Translations under genes and position numbers: made by a program
Shown: positions 8,102 through 15,892 of the stretch, one piece after another
Layout: every line of letters starts with the position of its first letter
Position numbering within the stretch: the stretch's first letter is position 1
Assembly (NCBI RefSeq): GCF_004000825.1
Contig: NZ_BILZ01000062.1
Location: 1 to 33,564 of the forward strand
DNA from: Paenibacillus kobensis NBRC 15729
GTDB taxonomy: Bacteria > Bacillota > Bacilli > Paenibacillales > Paenibacillaceae
Length of the DNA: 33,564 bases
Reading direction: 5' to 3'
The notes under the pieces: model-generated
Database searches by the model: none
The model's input: only the letters and a program-made list of their open reading frames with translations
What the model was told of the DNA's origin: nothing

Positions 8102-8731
8102 ATGAAACCATTCGATGTAACCCACAGAGTTCAGACTCAGCATAAAGCTGTCGCCTTTACGTTCGACGATGGCCCGAATCCGGTTTATACGCCGCAGGTG
8201 CTTGATATTTTTCGGGAAGTTGGCGGCAAAGCTACATTTTATATGATCGGCGAGCAGATCGAGAAGGAGCCGGAGTTGGCGGCGCTCGTTCATGCGCAAG
8301 GCCACGAGATCGGCAACCATACGTATACGCATCCTTTCTTGACCAAACTGTCAGGTGAAGCTGTGAGGAATGAGCTCCGTAAGTCGGAAAGTATGATTCA
8401 GGACATTACCGGTAAAAAACCTGTAACGCTGCGTACGCCATATTTTGATGTGAATGAAGAGGTTTTGTCGATCATCGAAGAGGAAGGCTATCAGCTTGCC
8501 GCGGGTGCCGTTAATATGGCAGCACAGGATTGGGACATGCCGGGAGTTGATCATATTGTGGAGAAGACGCGCGAGTCGGTTTGTAACGGGGGCATATTTA
8601 TTTTTCACGATGGCTTCGGCGACCGATCGCAATCGATTGAGGCGGTACGCGTTCTTGCGAAGGAATTAACGAAGAGCGGCTACCGGCTCGTAACGGTAGA
8701 AGAACTGCTGACACTGGCTGATCCAGAATAG
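8102..8731 (+). CDS. NodB-domain (CE4) polysaccharide deacetylase, apparently cytoplasmic
   Basis: Metal-dependent de-N- or O-acetylase, 209 residues, essentially only the NodB domain. Family motifs visible: TFDDGPN (motif 1, base and metal Asp), HEIGNHTYTH (motif 2, metal His residues), RTPYFD (motif 3), QDWDMPG (motif 4) and FIFHDG (motif 5, catalytic His). There is no signal peptide or membrane segment, unusual for a family that mostly acts on cell-wall glycans. GAGAGGAG precedes ATG 8102 by about 11 bases; the frame is open back to 8009 but that stretch carries promoter-like sequence. It is divergent from the intracellular Rex gene and might deacetylate imported acetyl-xylo-oligosaccharides (inference); a cell-wall or GlcNAc substrate remains possible. 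Confidence 0.85.
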   Translation: MKPFDVTHRVQTQHKAVAFTFDDGPNPVYTPQVLDIFREVGGKATFYMIGEQIEKEPELAALVHAQGHEIGNHTYTHPFLTKLSGEAVRNELRKSESMIQDITGKKPVTLRTPYFDVNEEVLSIIEEEGYQLAAGAVNMAAQDWDMPGVDHIVEKTRESVCNGGIFIFHDGFGDRSQSIEAVRVLAKELTKSGYRLVTVEELLTLADPE

Positions 8732-8788
8732 TTTGCCTCTGGCTGAAACGATAGAAACGATATAGCCGATATAATATTTAATATTTAG

Positions 8789-8811
8789 CCGCCTTAATCA
8801 AGGCGGTTTTT
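8789..8811 (+). terminator. Rho-independent terminator
   Basis: A perfect 7-bp GC-rich stem (8789-8795 with 8800-8806), 4-nt loop and five T residues. It ends the deacetylase transcript. Confidence 0.9.
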
Positions 8812-8878
8812 CTCTATTCCAAAGAAAGGAAAAATAAGATAGAATCATTAGATATATCCAAGCTTTCTAATCTATTAG

Positions 8879-9493
8879 ATGGCGAATGAACGAACAGATT
8901 GTACAGAAAATGATCATCTGGAGGCAAGGATTGTTCTGACACTGGACTGGGAAAGCAAACTGAAAGAGCACATCTATTCGAACGGCAAACTGATGAACGA
9001 TTTGCGGGCGGCCCGCGAGCGAAGGCTGCCTGACTGGTATATCGCTGCTGGCTACATTAGAACGACGGTATGGGATGCTCTGCACGGCTATGCTCCGGCG
9101 GAACGGCACGATGATATCGATCTCATTTATTTCGATCCTTCGGATTTATCGGAGTTGCGGGATGTCCAATTGGAGGTTGATTTGAGGGAACAGACGGGCA
9201 ACTGCAAGTGGTCGGTCAAAAATCAAGCCCGCATGCACATCAAGAACGGCGATGAGCCGTATTGTTCGTCAGAAGATGCCATGAGCTTGTGGCCGGAGAC
9301 GGTTGCCGCCATCGGCGCCAGGCTGGATGATGAGGACATTCTGTATATCGCAGCGCCGTACGGTTTGTCTGATCTGTTCCATATGGTGCACCGCCGCAGT
9401 CCGAAGTTTAAACGAGCGGGCATTTTTGAAGATCGCATGATCAAGAAACAGTGGAGTACGCGATGGCCTAAGGTGCAGGTTGTTGAAGAGTAG
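8879..9493 (+). CDS. Nucleotidyltransferase-fold protein (NTP_transf_6 / DUF925-like)
   Basis: About 204 residues. The central part matches the family of small stand-alone nucleotidyltransferase-like proteins: LPDWYIAAGYIRTTVWDALHGY followed by DDIDLIYFD, where the two aspartates of the DxD pair would bind metal, and a C-terminal APYGLSDLFHM segment. The substrate of this family is unknown. ATG 8879 has no clear ribosome binding site. GGAGG at 8920-8924 lies before codons near 8931-8937 that are not standard starts, so the N-terminus is uncertain by about 20 residues. Confidence 0.8.
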   Translation: MANERTDCTENDHLEARIVLTLDWESKLKEHIYSNGKLMNDLRAARERRLPDWYIAAGYIRTTVWDALHGYAPAERHDDIDLIYFDPSDLSELRDVQLEVDLREQTGNCKWSVKNQARMHIKNGDEPYCSSEDAMSLWPETVAAIGARLDDEDILYIAAPYGLSDLFHMVHRRSPKFKRAGIFEDRMIKKQWSTRWPKVQVVEE

Positions 9494-9555
9494 TACGTAG
9501 CTTGCTAGGTTTAGTTCGCCGATCTCATGATCTCATGACAAGGAGTGGGACATGC

Positions 9556-9987
9556 ATGCAGATTCGACCGTATCGAGAAGAGGACCTTCCAGCACTAACG
9601 GGGCTGATGTCCGATCTGGGCTACCCGACATCAGCGGAACGGATGAAGCTTCGAATGGAGCAAATGGCCCAAATGCCCTATCAAGACACGTTCATGGCGG
9701 ACATTGGGGGCGAAGTTGTCGGGATGTTGGGATTAAGACGCATGTTTTATTATGAAGGTGATGGGATGGCGACTCAGGTGTCCGCGCTCGTCGTCAAGCA
9801 GTCCCGTCAGGGTCAAGGGATCGGCAAGTTGCTTCTCGCATACGCGGAGCAATACGCAAGGGAGCACGGTTCATCCGGATTGTCGCTTACGAGCGGTATA
9901 CGTCCGGAGCGGGAACGGGCGCATGCTTTCTATAAAAGCAGCGGGTTCGATGCAACCGGTTACCGGTTCACGAAGAATTGGCAGTAG
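9556..9987 (+). CDS. GNAT family N-acetyltransferase
   Basis: Acetyl-CoA-dependent acyltransferase, 143 residues. It opens with the typical MQIRPYREEDLPAL and has the acetyl-CoA pyrophosphate-binding loop QSRQGQGIGKLLL (motif A, Q/RxxGxG/A) and a C-terminal AHAFYKSSGFDATGYRF. AAGGAG (9540-9545) is ten bases before ATG 9556, so the longer frame from 9502 is not used. First of several single-domain enzymes in a tight plus-strand run. Substrate not predictable. Confidence 0.9.
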   Translation: MQIRPYREEDLPALTGLMSDLGYPTSAERMKLRMEQMAQMPYQDTFMADIGGEVVGMLGLRRMFYYEGDGMATQVSALVVKQSRQGQGIGKLLLAYAEQYAREHGSSGLSLTSGIRPERERAHAFYKSSGFDATGYRFTKNWQ

Positions 9988-10017
9988 TAAACGATAAAGC
10001 ACAGGGAGGCGCCTAAT

Positions 10018-10467
10018 ATGCCAGAAGCAATAATCAGACAGATTCAAGAACATGAACTGGAGCCGTTGCTTGAACTGTATACGCATCTGAATCCGAATGA
10101 TGCGCCGGTTGAGCGGGGAGAGCGTTTGGATGCACAGTGGGAGCGGATGGTCGCTAATCCGGATTTGGAAATATGGGTTGCAGACGAGGGGGGCGACTTG
10201 GTTGCCTCGTGTTCGCTCGTTCTTGTCGACAACTTGACTCGCGGAGCTCGTCCTTATGCCTTAATCGAGAACGTTGTTACGAGGGCGGACCGTCGGAGGC
10301 TCGGTTACGGGCATGCCGTGCTCAAAGCTGCGATAGAGTCGGCTCGGGAGCGAGGGTGCTATAAAGTGATGCTGATGACCTCTTCGAAGCAAGAGAGCGT
10401 CCTAAGTTTCTATGAAGGCGCCGGATTCTTGAAGGGCTACAAGACTGGGTTTTATATGCAATTATAA
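10018..10467 (+). CDS. GNAT family N-acetyltransferase
   Basis: 149 residues. Clear GNAT features: RQIQEHELEPLLELY at the N-terminus, the beta4-strand segment ALIENVVTRADRRRLGYGHAVLKAA with the CoA-binding RRxGxG loop, and SVLSFYEGAGFLKGYKTGF at the end. AGGGAGG stands nine bases before ATG. It follows the preceding acetyltransferase by 30 bases but the two are only distantly similar, so they are not a recent duplication. Substrate unknown. Confidence 0.92.
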   Translation: MPEAIIRQIQEHELEPLLELYTHLNPNDAPVERGERLDAQWERMVANPDLEIWVADEGGDLVASCSLVLVDNLTRGARPYALIENVVTRADRRRLGYGHAVLKAAIESARERGCYKVMLMTSSKQESVLSFYEGAGFLKGYKTGFYMQL

Positions 10468-10499
10468 AGAATGCGCCATCCAGCATGGAGGGAGAAGAC

Positions 10500-11075
10500 A
10501 TGACAACGACTGTATATTTGATCCGCCATGCCGAGTCGGAATACGTAGAAGGCGCGGAGCGCAGCCGAGGGTTGTCGGTGCGCGGCGAACGGGATGCACA
10601 GCGTGTGTCGGAGACGTTGAAGGGCATTGAGATCTACCAACTCGTCTCCAGTCCTTACGAGCGGGCAATAGCGACGATTAAGCCGTTGGCGGATAACTTA
10701 GGATTGGACATCACCTTGATCGAAGACCTTCGGGAGCGCACGATCGGAGATTTCGGCGATGCGGGCTTCCGTGAGGCGAAGCTGCAGGTATATGAGCACT
10801 TTCAGTTCGCTTACCCTCAAGGCGGGGAGTCGAGCGCTGCAGCGCAGGCACGGGCCGCGGCTGTAATGAATCGGCTGCTTGAGCAGTATGAGGGGCAGTC
10901 CATTGCAATAGGTACGCATGGCGATATTATGACGCTGATGCTCCATTATTTTAACGCCGAATATGGTTATACGTTCTGGCAATCGACCACGATGCCAGAT
11001 ATTTATAAGCTGACGTTCGACGGGAAGAGGCTAGAATCGGTTGAGCGTCTATGGAGAGCAGAATCTTTCGATTAG
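10500..11075 (+). CDS. Histidine phosphatase (phosphoglycerate mutase-like) family protein
   Basis: 191 residues with the RHG-type signature as VYLIRHAESE (catalytic His), SSPYERAIATIKPLA with the conserved arginine, the acid residue region EDLRERTIGDF, and the second histidine in GTHGDIM. Members are phosphatases on small phosphorylated metabolites; the substrate cannot be told from sequence. AGGGAG (10489-10494) precedes ATG 10500; the ATG at 10485 overlaps that site and is rejected. It starts 32 bases after the GNAT gene and ends 16 bases before the next, suggesting one transcript. Confidence 0.9.
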   Translation: MTTTVYLIRHAESEYVEGAERSRGLSVRGERDAQRVSETLKGIEIYQLVSSPYERAIATIKPLADNLGLDITLIEDLRERTIGDFGDAGFREAKLQVYEHFQFAYPQGGESSAAAQARAAAVMNRLLEQYEGQSIAIGTHGDIMTLMLHYFNAEYGYTFWQSTTMPDIYKLTFDGKRLESVERLWRAESFD

Positions 11076-11091
11076 GAGAGGCGGAAGAGAA

Positions 11092-11553
11092 ATGAGCAAT
11101 GTTCAAGTGAGGGAAGCAGCGGTCAATAACAAAGATTTGCTCGGTTTAATCGCGAAGCTGGACCGGTATTTATACGAACTTTATCCTGCGGATGAAGTGT
11201 TCGTCGTCGACTTGGAAGCGGCATCCCAGGACGACAACATCGTATTCGTACTCGCCTATGAGGGAGAAAACGCGGTCGGCTGCGGTGCGTACCTTCCGCT
11301 CGATGAGAGCAGCGTGGAGCTGAAGCGGTTCTATGTAGAGCCGGACAAGCGAGGCACTGGCGTTGCAGCAGCAATATTCCGCTATTTGTCCGATAAGGCC
11401 CGTGCTCTGGGCTACACTTCTCTCAAGCTGGAGACGGGCGACGAGCAGCCGGAAGCGATTCGTTTCTATACGAAAAATGGATTCCGCCGCATCGACCGTT
11501 TCGGCGAATATGTCAATTCTGACAGCAGCGTGTGTATGGAGAAGGTGCTCTAG
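11092..11553 (+). CDS. GNAT family N-acetyltransferase
   Basis: 153 residues from ATG 11092, which is preceded by TAGGAGAGGCGGAAGAG. The family core is plain: VGCGAYLPLDESSVELKRFYVEP, then PDKRGTGVAAAIFRYLSDKA (CoA loop RGTGVA) and EAIRFYTKNGFRRIDRFGEY. This arrangement is common in small-molecule amine acetyltransferases of Bacilli. The earlier frame start (11041) lies inside the phosphatase gene and is not needed. Only 4 bases separate it from the following small membrane protein. Confidence 0.92.
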   Translation: MSNVQVREAAVNNKDLLGLIAKLDRYLYELYPADEVFVVDLEAASQDDNIVFVLAYEGENAVGCGAYLPLDESSVELKRFYVEPDKRGTGVAAAIFRYLSDKARALGYTSLKLETGDEQPEAIRFYTKNGFRRIDRFGEYVNSDSSVCMEKVL

Positions 11554-11557
11554 CGAA

Positions 11558-11749
11558 GTGAGAACATTTCAATATACGATTTATGCTGCGGTGCTAGGCG
11601 TAATCGCTTGGTTTACACAAGAGTTCGTCACTTTTGTGCTGCTCGGATTTATTTTGATCGCATTGAACAATATTCTCGCCGTATTGAACAAGATTCATGA
11701 CAAGCTGGGTCAGCGCGGACGAGATGAAGGTGATGGCGGTAATGGTTAA
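11558..11749 (+). CDS. Small membrane protein, unknown function
   Basis: 63 residues from GTG 11558, four bases after the acetyltransferase stop; the AAGGTG within that gene's end can serve as ribosome binding site. It has two short hydrophobic stretches, roughly 7-19 and 24-43, separated by FTQEF, then a charged tail NKIHDKLGQRGRDEGDGG. I do not recognise a family. Its tight coupling to the acetyltransferase and its complete hydrophobic/charged pattern argue that it is a real gene, missed by simple length cut-offs because the frame reads back into its neighbour. Confidence 0.6.
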   Translation: MRTFQYTIYAAVLGVIAWFTQEFVTFVLLGFILIALNNILAVLNKIHDKLGQRGRDEGDGGNG

Positions 11750-11862
11750 CGGGTGAAGCCCGCTTTCAGATCAACTAATGAAATTCGCACCTTGCAAGAC
11801 TTGCTTCCAATCATCGGTCTTTCATATAGAAAGGATATTACGACTGTCGGAGGGCGAAGGCG

Positions 11863-12216
11863 ATGTATGCGTTAGTCGAGAATAACATTATCGGCGTTAT
11901 GGTATATGTCCAAGATTTGAAGAAAGCAAGCGAGTGGTATTGCAGCAAGCTCGGGTTCGAGCTCGGTGCTTATGATTATGATGATTTCGTTGAGCTAACC
12001 ATTGATGACAGCTACGTACTGCATCTGTTCTGCAGGCAACAATTTACGCCTTATGAACATCCAGCTTTCACGTTCAGTACGGACGATATCGAGCGGTCTC
12101 ATCAATTGCTGAAGCGCCGGGGAGTAGAGGTGGAACCGATCCATACCTATGGCGACCATAGCAGCTTCTGCTTCCGGGATAACGAAGGCAATGCGCTTAT
12201 GATATCGCAGTTCTAA
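11863..12216 (+). CDS. VOC (glyoxalase/bleomycin resistance) family protein
   Basis: 117 residues with a single pair of beta-alpha-beta-beta-beta units: IIGVMVYVQDLKKASEWYCSKLGF at the start, YVLHLFCRQQ, then HPAFTFSTDDIERSHQLLKRRGVEV and FRDNEGNALMISQF. The last segment is the classical metal-side strand of the fold. GGAGGGCGAAGG lies upstream of the ATG. Members range from antibiotic-binding proteins to dioxygenases; nothing here decides which. Confidence 0.9.
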   Translation: MYALVENNIIGVMVYVQDLKKASEWYCSKLGFELGAYDYDDFVELTIDDSYVLHLFCRQQFTPYEHPAFTFSTDDIERSHQLLKRRGVEVEPIHTYGDHSSFCFRDNEGNALMISQF

Positions 12217-12358
12217 TTGAATCGAGTCCCCATATCGGCGTCCATGTGTGGACTGTGGAACAATTAGCGCAACAGCTTTAAGAGGGCTTGGAACAGAACA
12301 GGCAAGCAAGGCGATACAGCGAAGATAACAGATATTGCTCAGACAGGGGAGGATCACA

Positions 12359-13033
12359 ATGAATTACCGCCATGTTTTATTTGATCTGGACGGTACGCTA
12401 ACCGATCCCGGAGTCGGCATTACGAAGTCCGTACAATATGCGCTGGAGAGAATGGGGATCGAATCTGATCTGGAATCGTTGAAGCTGTTCGTCGGACCGC
12501 CGCTGCAGGAGACATTCCGAGAACGGTTCGGATTTAGCAGGGAAGAAACAGACCGGGCGATAGGTTATTACCGGGAATATTTCGGCGAGACGGGCATTTA
12601 CGAGAATGAGCTTTATCCCGGCATAACCGAGTTGCTGCAGCAGCTTATCCAAGCAGGTGCGACGCTGCATGTTGCGACGTCCAAACCGACCGTATTCGCT
12701 CAGCGCATATTAGAGCACTTTGGTATCAGTGAGTACTTCCATACCGTTGCCGGCAGCTTCCTGGACGGCACTCGTACGGATAAATCAGAGATCATTCAAT
12801 CGGTGCTGGAGGACAATGGAATCGCGAAGCATACCGCAGTGATGATCGGCGACCGGAAGCATGATCTTATCGGAGCAGCCAACAATGCCATTGCGTCAAT
12901 TGGCGCTTCGTATGGGTATGGATCGGTAGAGGAACTTGAAGCTCATTCTCCTGTCGCGATCGTTCATACCGTACATGAATTAGCGGAATTATTGTTGGCA
13001 TCAGACAGACAGTCATCGGAGGCAGTCAAATGA
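12359..13033 (+). CDS. HAD hydrolase, phosphoglycolate phosphatase/5'-nucleotidase-like
   Basis: 224 residues. Motif I is VLFDLDGTLTDPGVGI (nucleophile Asp and acid Asp), the C1 cap follows, motif II is HVATSKPT, the motif III lysine is likely in TDKSEII, and motif IV is MIGDRKHDLIGA. This pattern is that of the Gph-like HAD subfamily. GGGGAGG is six bases before ATG 12359. The stop codon overlaps the start of the metallophosphoesterase gene (ATGA), so the two phosphatases are translationally coupled. Confidence 0.92.
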   Translation: MNYRHVLFDLDGTLTDPGVGITKSVQYALERMGIESDLESLKLFVGPPLQETFRERFGFSREETDRAIGYYREYFGETGIYENELYPGITELLQQLIQAGATLHVATSKPTVFAQRILEHFGISEYFHTVAGSFLDGTRTDKSEIIQSVLEDNGIAKHTAVMIGDRKHDLIGAANNAIASIGASYGYGSVEELEAHSPVAIVHTVHELAELLLASDRQSSEAVK

Positions 13034-13761
13034 GAAGAACAATCGTAATAAGCGATATTCATGGATGTGTAGACGAATTAAATGAGCTGCTAAGCAGAAT
13101 GAAATATGACAACCGGAGAGACCGGCTTTTGCTGATTGGCGATTATGTTGACCGAGGACCGAAATCGTGCGAAACAGTTGACCGGGTCATGCAGCTTGTC
13201 GGGGAAGGCGCTGTTGCGCTGCGCGGCAACCATGATCAACGGCTCGTCGACTTGGCACTTCGCGGCGATGACGAGACGGTTCACAAGTTTTTTGATCACG
13301 GCGGCACCTCTACGGCAGCTAGTTATTTAGGCGAAAGCGTGAATCGGATCGAGGACGAGTCTGCTGAGCAGATCGTATTGCGACTTCGCAATGTGTTGAA
13401 CGATCAATACGGATCGCACATTTCGTTCCTGCGTGATTTGCCTTTATATATCGAGGATGAAAAGCATCTGTTCGTCCATGCCGGCATCCATCCCGATTAT
13501 GTCCATCGTTGGCGGGAGCAGCCGGAGCGGGAGTTCATGTATGTCAAAGAGCCGTTCTGGGGACGCCGCACAGGTCTTAGCCAGAAGGTTGTATTCGGCC
13601 ATACGCGCGCAGTCGAGCTGCATGGCAGGCCGTCAGTATGGTTCAGCGATGACAAAATCGGCATCGACGGCGGCTGTGCATACGGCCAGCAGTTGAATGG
13701 TCTGGAAATTACGGACAGCGGATATGCCGTCTGGTCGGTTCCGGCAGGACACGGCAAATAG
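13030..13761 (+). CDS. Metallophosphoesterase, PrpE/ApaH-like
   Basis: 243 residues with all dimetal phosphoesterase motifs: ISDIHGCVDEL, GDYVDRGP, LRGNHDQ, HAGIHPDY and GHTRAVELHG. The size and motif spacing are of the bacterial PPP-like group, which includes serine/threonine protein phosphatases and symmetrical diadenosine tetraphosphatases. It overlaps the preceding HAD gene by four bases and is followed after 14 bases by a small membrane protein, making a compact three-gene unit. Confidence 0.92.
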   Translation: MRRTIVISDIHGCVDELNELLSRMKYDNRRDRLLLIGDYVDRGPKSCETVDRVMQLVGEGAVALRGNHDQRLVDLALRGDDETVHKFFDHGGTSTAASYLGESVNRIEDESAEQIVLRLRNVLNDQYGSHISFLRDLPLYIEDEKHLFVHAGIHPDYVHRWREQPEREFMYVKEPFWGRRTGLSQKVVFGHTRAVELHGRPSVWFSDDKIGIDGGCAYGQQLNGLEITDSGYAVWSVPAGHGK

Positions 13762-13775
13762 AGGAGGAGTCGCTA

Positions 13776-14048
13776 GTGAGTATCAGGCGAAAGCTGTATT
13801 TTGTCGTCATCGGACTCATAGTTGTCTTACTTGTGCTGCCGTCTCCAACGGCGGAGTGGGCTGTTCGGAAGAAGCTGTTCATGAAGTTCCATCCTTATAC
13901 GGCATTGACGACGCCTGTTGACCACGGGCATTCCAACTATCCAGACGAAGGGGAGCTCTATGTGGCTCCTAAAGCCGAATTAAGCTTTATGTTCGTCAAG
14001 CACGGCTGGTGGGGCTATTATGTCGCATCGGCAGGAACTGCGCCTTAA
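13776..14048 (+). CDS. Small single-span membrane protein, unknown
   Basis: 90 residues starting at GTG 13776, with GAGGAGG ideally placed upstream. One membrane segment (~7-23) follows a short basic N-terminus; the remaining ~65 residues (predicted outside) contain many aromatic residues, ending KHGWWGYYVASAGTAP. I recognise no family. It ends the transcript starting with the HAD gene. Confidence 0.6.
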   Translation: MSIRRKLYFVVIGLIVVLLVLPSPTAEWAVRKKLFMKFHPYTALTTPVDHGHSNYPDEGELYVAPKAELSFMFVKHGWWGYYVASAGTAP

Positions 14049-14124
14049 GCAGCACTTTAAAACTTTAGCGAAAATTTAATGGTTATGCCCCAATCCGAAA
14101 GTATAGACTTGGTTTAAATAGGTA

Positions 14125-14150
14125 TTAATGCCCGTTCGAGCGGGCATTAA
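14125..14150. repeat. Perfect 10-bp inverted repeat without T-run
   Basis: TTAATGCCCG (14125-14134) and CGGGCATTAA (14141-14150) around a 6-base loop TTCGAG. No T-run follows on the plus strand, and the minus strand offers only weak ACCTATT. It lies 32 bases before the next start codon, so it may be an operator, a translation-affecting hairpin or a poor terminator. Confidence 0.6.
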
Positions 14151-14181
14151 GGATACGGCGGATTAGGTGGGTTGTTGTAGA

Positions 14182-15147
14182 ATGAATGACACTTTGCGGT
14201 TAATGGAAGCAGCTAAAAATTATGTCGAGGCCAACAGGCAGCCGGACTGGATCATGGCTTATGCCGGCGGTTCTGTCGGGCGCGGAGATGCGGATAGCTA
14301 CAGCGATCTGGATTTGAATATTGTAGTTTCCTCGCCAATCCAACGAAAAAGCATGAACATAACGTTCGAACATTGCGATATTCAACTGCATGTCCATTCA
14401 TGGAACGGTAGTGACGCGATGCGGGCTGCTCCGTGGCAGAACCGGTTTTTGAGCGAGGCAAGAACGGTGTATGATCCGCACAACGTCTTAGGCATGCTGA
14501 AACCCGCAGCGGTCGATTATTTCCGCAGCAACGAAGGACGCAGCCGCATGCTGAAGCAAGCGCATGATGAAGTGGAGCAATATCTGCAACGGCTGGACAG
14601 CTGTTTAAGATACGATGAGTTAGTCGGAGCTTCACTTGCCGTGCAAGGTGCATGGCATGCCGCAGCCGCGAGCTTCGTCTGGATGAACTGCGAGTGCTGC
14701 TCGGGGGATGCGCTGCTTGGCCATATCCGTTCGAAGCAGCCTAAGGTATATGAGGCATACCGATCCATTGCATTAAATCAGACAACGACTGCAGCCGAGA
14801 TGCTTAAAGCGTTGTCCTTTTACCGGGACTATTTGCGCAGTACTGCCAGTAGTGATAACTTTGCGTTAGATTCGGTTATGGACCAGCACATCGCACGCAA
14901 AGTGGAACGTCTTGCTGCCAGCAAGGATACGGATGGTGTGCGTCTGCTTATTCGCTGCGAAGCGATGTTGTGTTACGCCGCCGCAGGCGGCAAGATCGAG
15001 CAGTTCGGACGACAGTACCGCGAATATCCTGCTCCGGTTCAAGAAGCACTCGCCTCTCTCGGGTGCGCCGCCTATACTTCTACTCAGATTTCCGAGCTGC
15101 TTCATCAGGTCGAACAACTGACCGAATCCGCTCAGCAAGCGGTATAG
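14182..15147 (+). CDS. Nucleotidyltransferase-domain protein (aminoglycoside adenylyltransferase-like)
   Basis: 321 residues. The N-terminal nucleotidyltransferase fold shows the defining GGSVGRGDADSYSDLDLNIV: GS at 30-31 and the metal pair Asp42 and Asp44. A helical C-terminal part of ~200 residues follows. The layout is like AadK/ANT(6)-type and related stand-alone nucleotidyltransferases, but typical AadK residues cannot be checked by eye, so a resistance role is not claimed. AGGTGG at 14165-14170 serves ATG 14182. It is followed by an unrelated membrane protein. Confidence 0.8.
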   Translation: MNDTLRLMEAAKNYVEANRQPDWIMAYAGGSVGRGDADSYSDLDLNIVVSSPIQRKSMNITFEHCDIQLHVHSWNGSDAMRAAPWQNRFLSEARTVYDPHNVLGMLKPAAVDYFRSNEGRSRMLKQAHDEVEQYLQRLDSCLRYDELVGASLAVQGAWHAAAASFVWMNCECCSGDALLGHIRSKQPKVYEAYRSIALNQTTTAAEMLKALSFYRDYLRSTASSDNFALDSVMDQHIARKVERLAASKDTDGVRLLIRCEAMLCYAAAGGKIEQFGRQYREYPAPVQEALASLGCAAYTSTQISELLHQVEQLTESAQQAV

Positions 15148-15217
15148 GCAGAGGCTAGACTTTCAATAACCGAAAGGTTACGCTATAAGCATAATGTCCA
15201 ACTAATAAAATGCCATT

Positions 15218-15847
15218 GTGCCTAGCAAGGAGGATCAGCAGCTGACTTGGATTGCGATTGCTCATTGGTTTACCGCATGGCTTGTCTTCCGGTCGGATCC
15301 GCACGCTTCACCGAATCGGTGGACGGCCGCTTATTTGATCGTTAGCGGGTTCATGGAGGCTGCTATAGCGATCGGGTGGCATGAGGCGGTCTATGCGTCG
15401 TTAGCCCTTCTTCCCATTCTCATCGTGGAATTGTCACTAACGTTATATCATTTGTCAGCATCTAAGCAGAGAGCGGCTCTGTGGGCGTCGATTCTCTTAT
15501 TCGCAACGTCTATCGGTGCTGGCTGGAGCCTCCCGTATGATAGCCGAAGCAGCGGCGGCGTTCTGTTGGCATGGTTGATTATCTGCGTGCTGTCATCCGC
15601 GATTCTATGGGTCCCTGTCCTAAGATCCCCTGTCCGCAAGCAAAAGCATGACGAAACCGCATGGAACGCTGCTCTATGGCTTGTTGCGCCAATGACTCCC
15701 TTGTTTGCTTCTGTTACGCTTCGTCTCTATGAGAAGGGGCAAGGAGCGTTTACGCTTCTTTATTTGCTGCTAGCGGGATTGTCGGTCGTCTGTTTTCTCT
15801 TGTTCCGCTTTGTTTATCCGGTACGCCGAATACATAAGTCGGGTTAA
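15218..15847 (+). CDS. Hypothetical integral membrane protein
   Basis: About 209 residues with six probable membrane segments and short loops, ending in a basic tail RRIHKSG. No family recognised. The start is doubtful: GTG 15218 lacks a ribosome binding site, whereas AAGGAGG (15227-15233) sits inside the frame eight bases before a CTG at 15242 that begins L-TWIAIAHWF. If CTG is used the protein is 201 residues and starts at the first membrane segment. Confidence 0.65.
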   Translation: MPSKEDQQLTWIAIAHWFTAWLVFRSDPHASPNRWTAAYLIVSGFMEAAIAIGWHEAVYASLALLPILIVELSLTLYHLSASKQRAALWASILLFATSIGAGWSLPYDSRSSGGVLLAWLIICVLSSAILWVPVLRSPVRKQKHDETAWNAALWLVAPMTPLFASVTLRLYEKGQGAFTLLYLLLAGLSVVCFLLFRFVYPVRRIHKSG

Positions 15848-15892
15848 GCAGCACGGTTACGAACAGATTCGCGTACAGGAGGAAGAAGCAGC

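Noticed and set aside
9552-9755. Alternative frame starting at ATG 9552, four bases before the GNAT start
   Set aside because: It encodes no recognisable domain; the GNAT frame has all family motifs.
12217-12280. Short frame ending HVWTVEQLAQQL between the VOC and HAD genes, as a gene remnant
   Set aside because: About 20 residues with no start and no clear family; it may be a remnant but cannot be supported.
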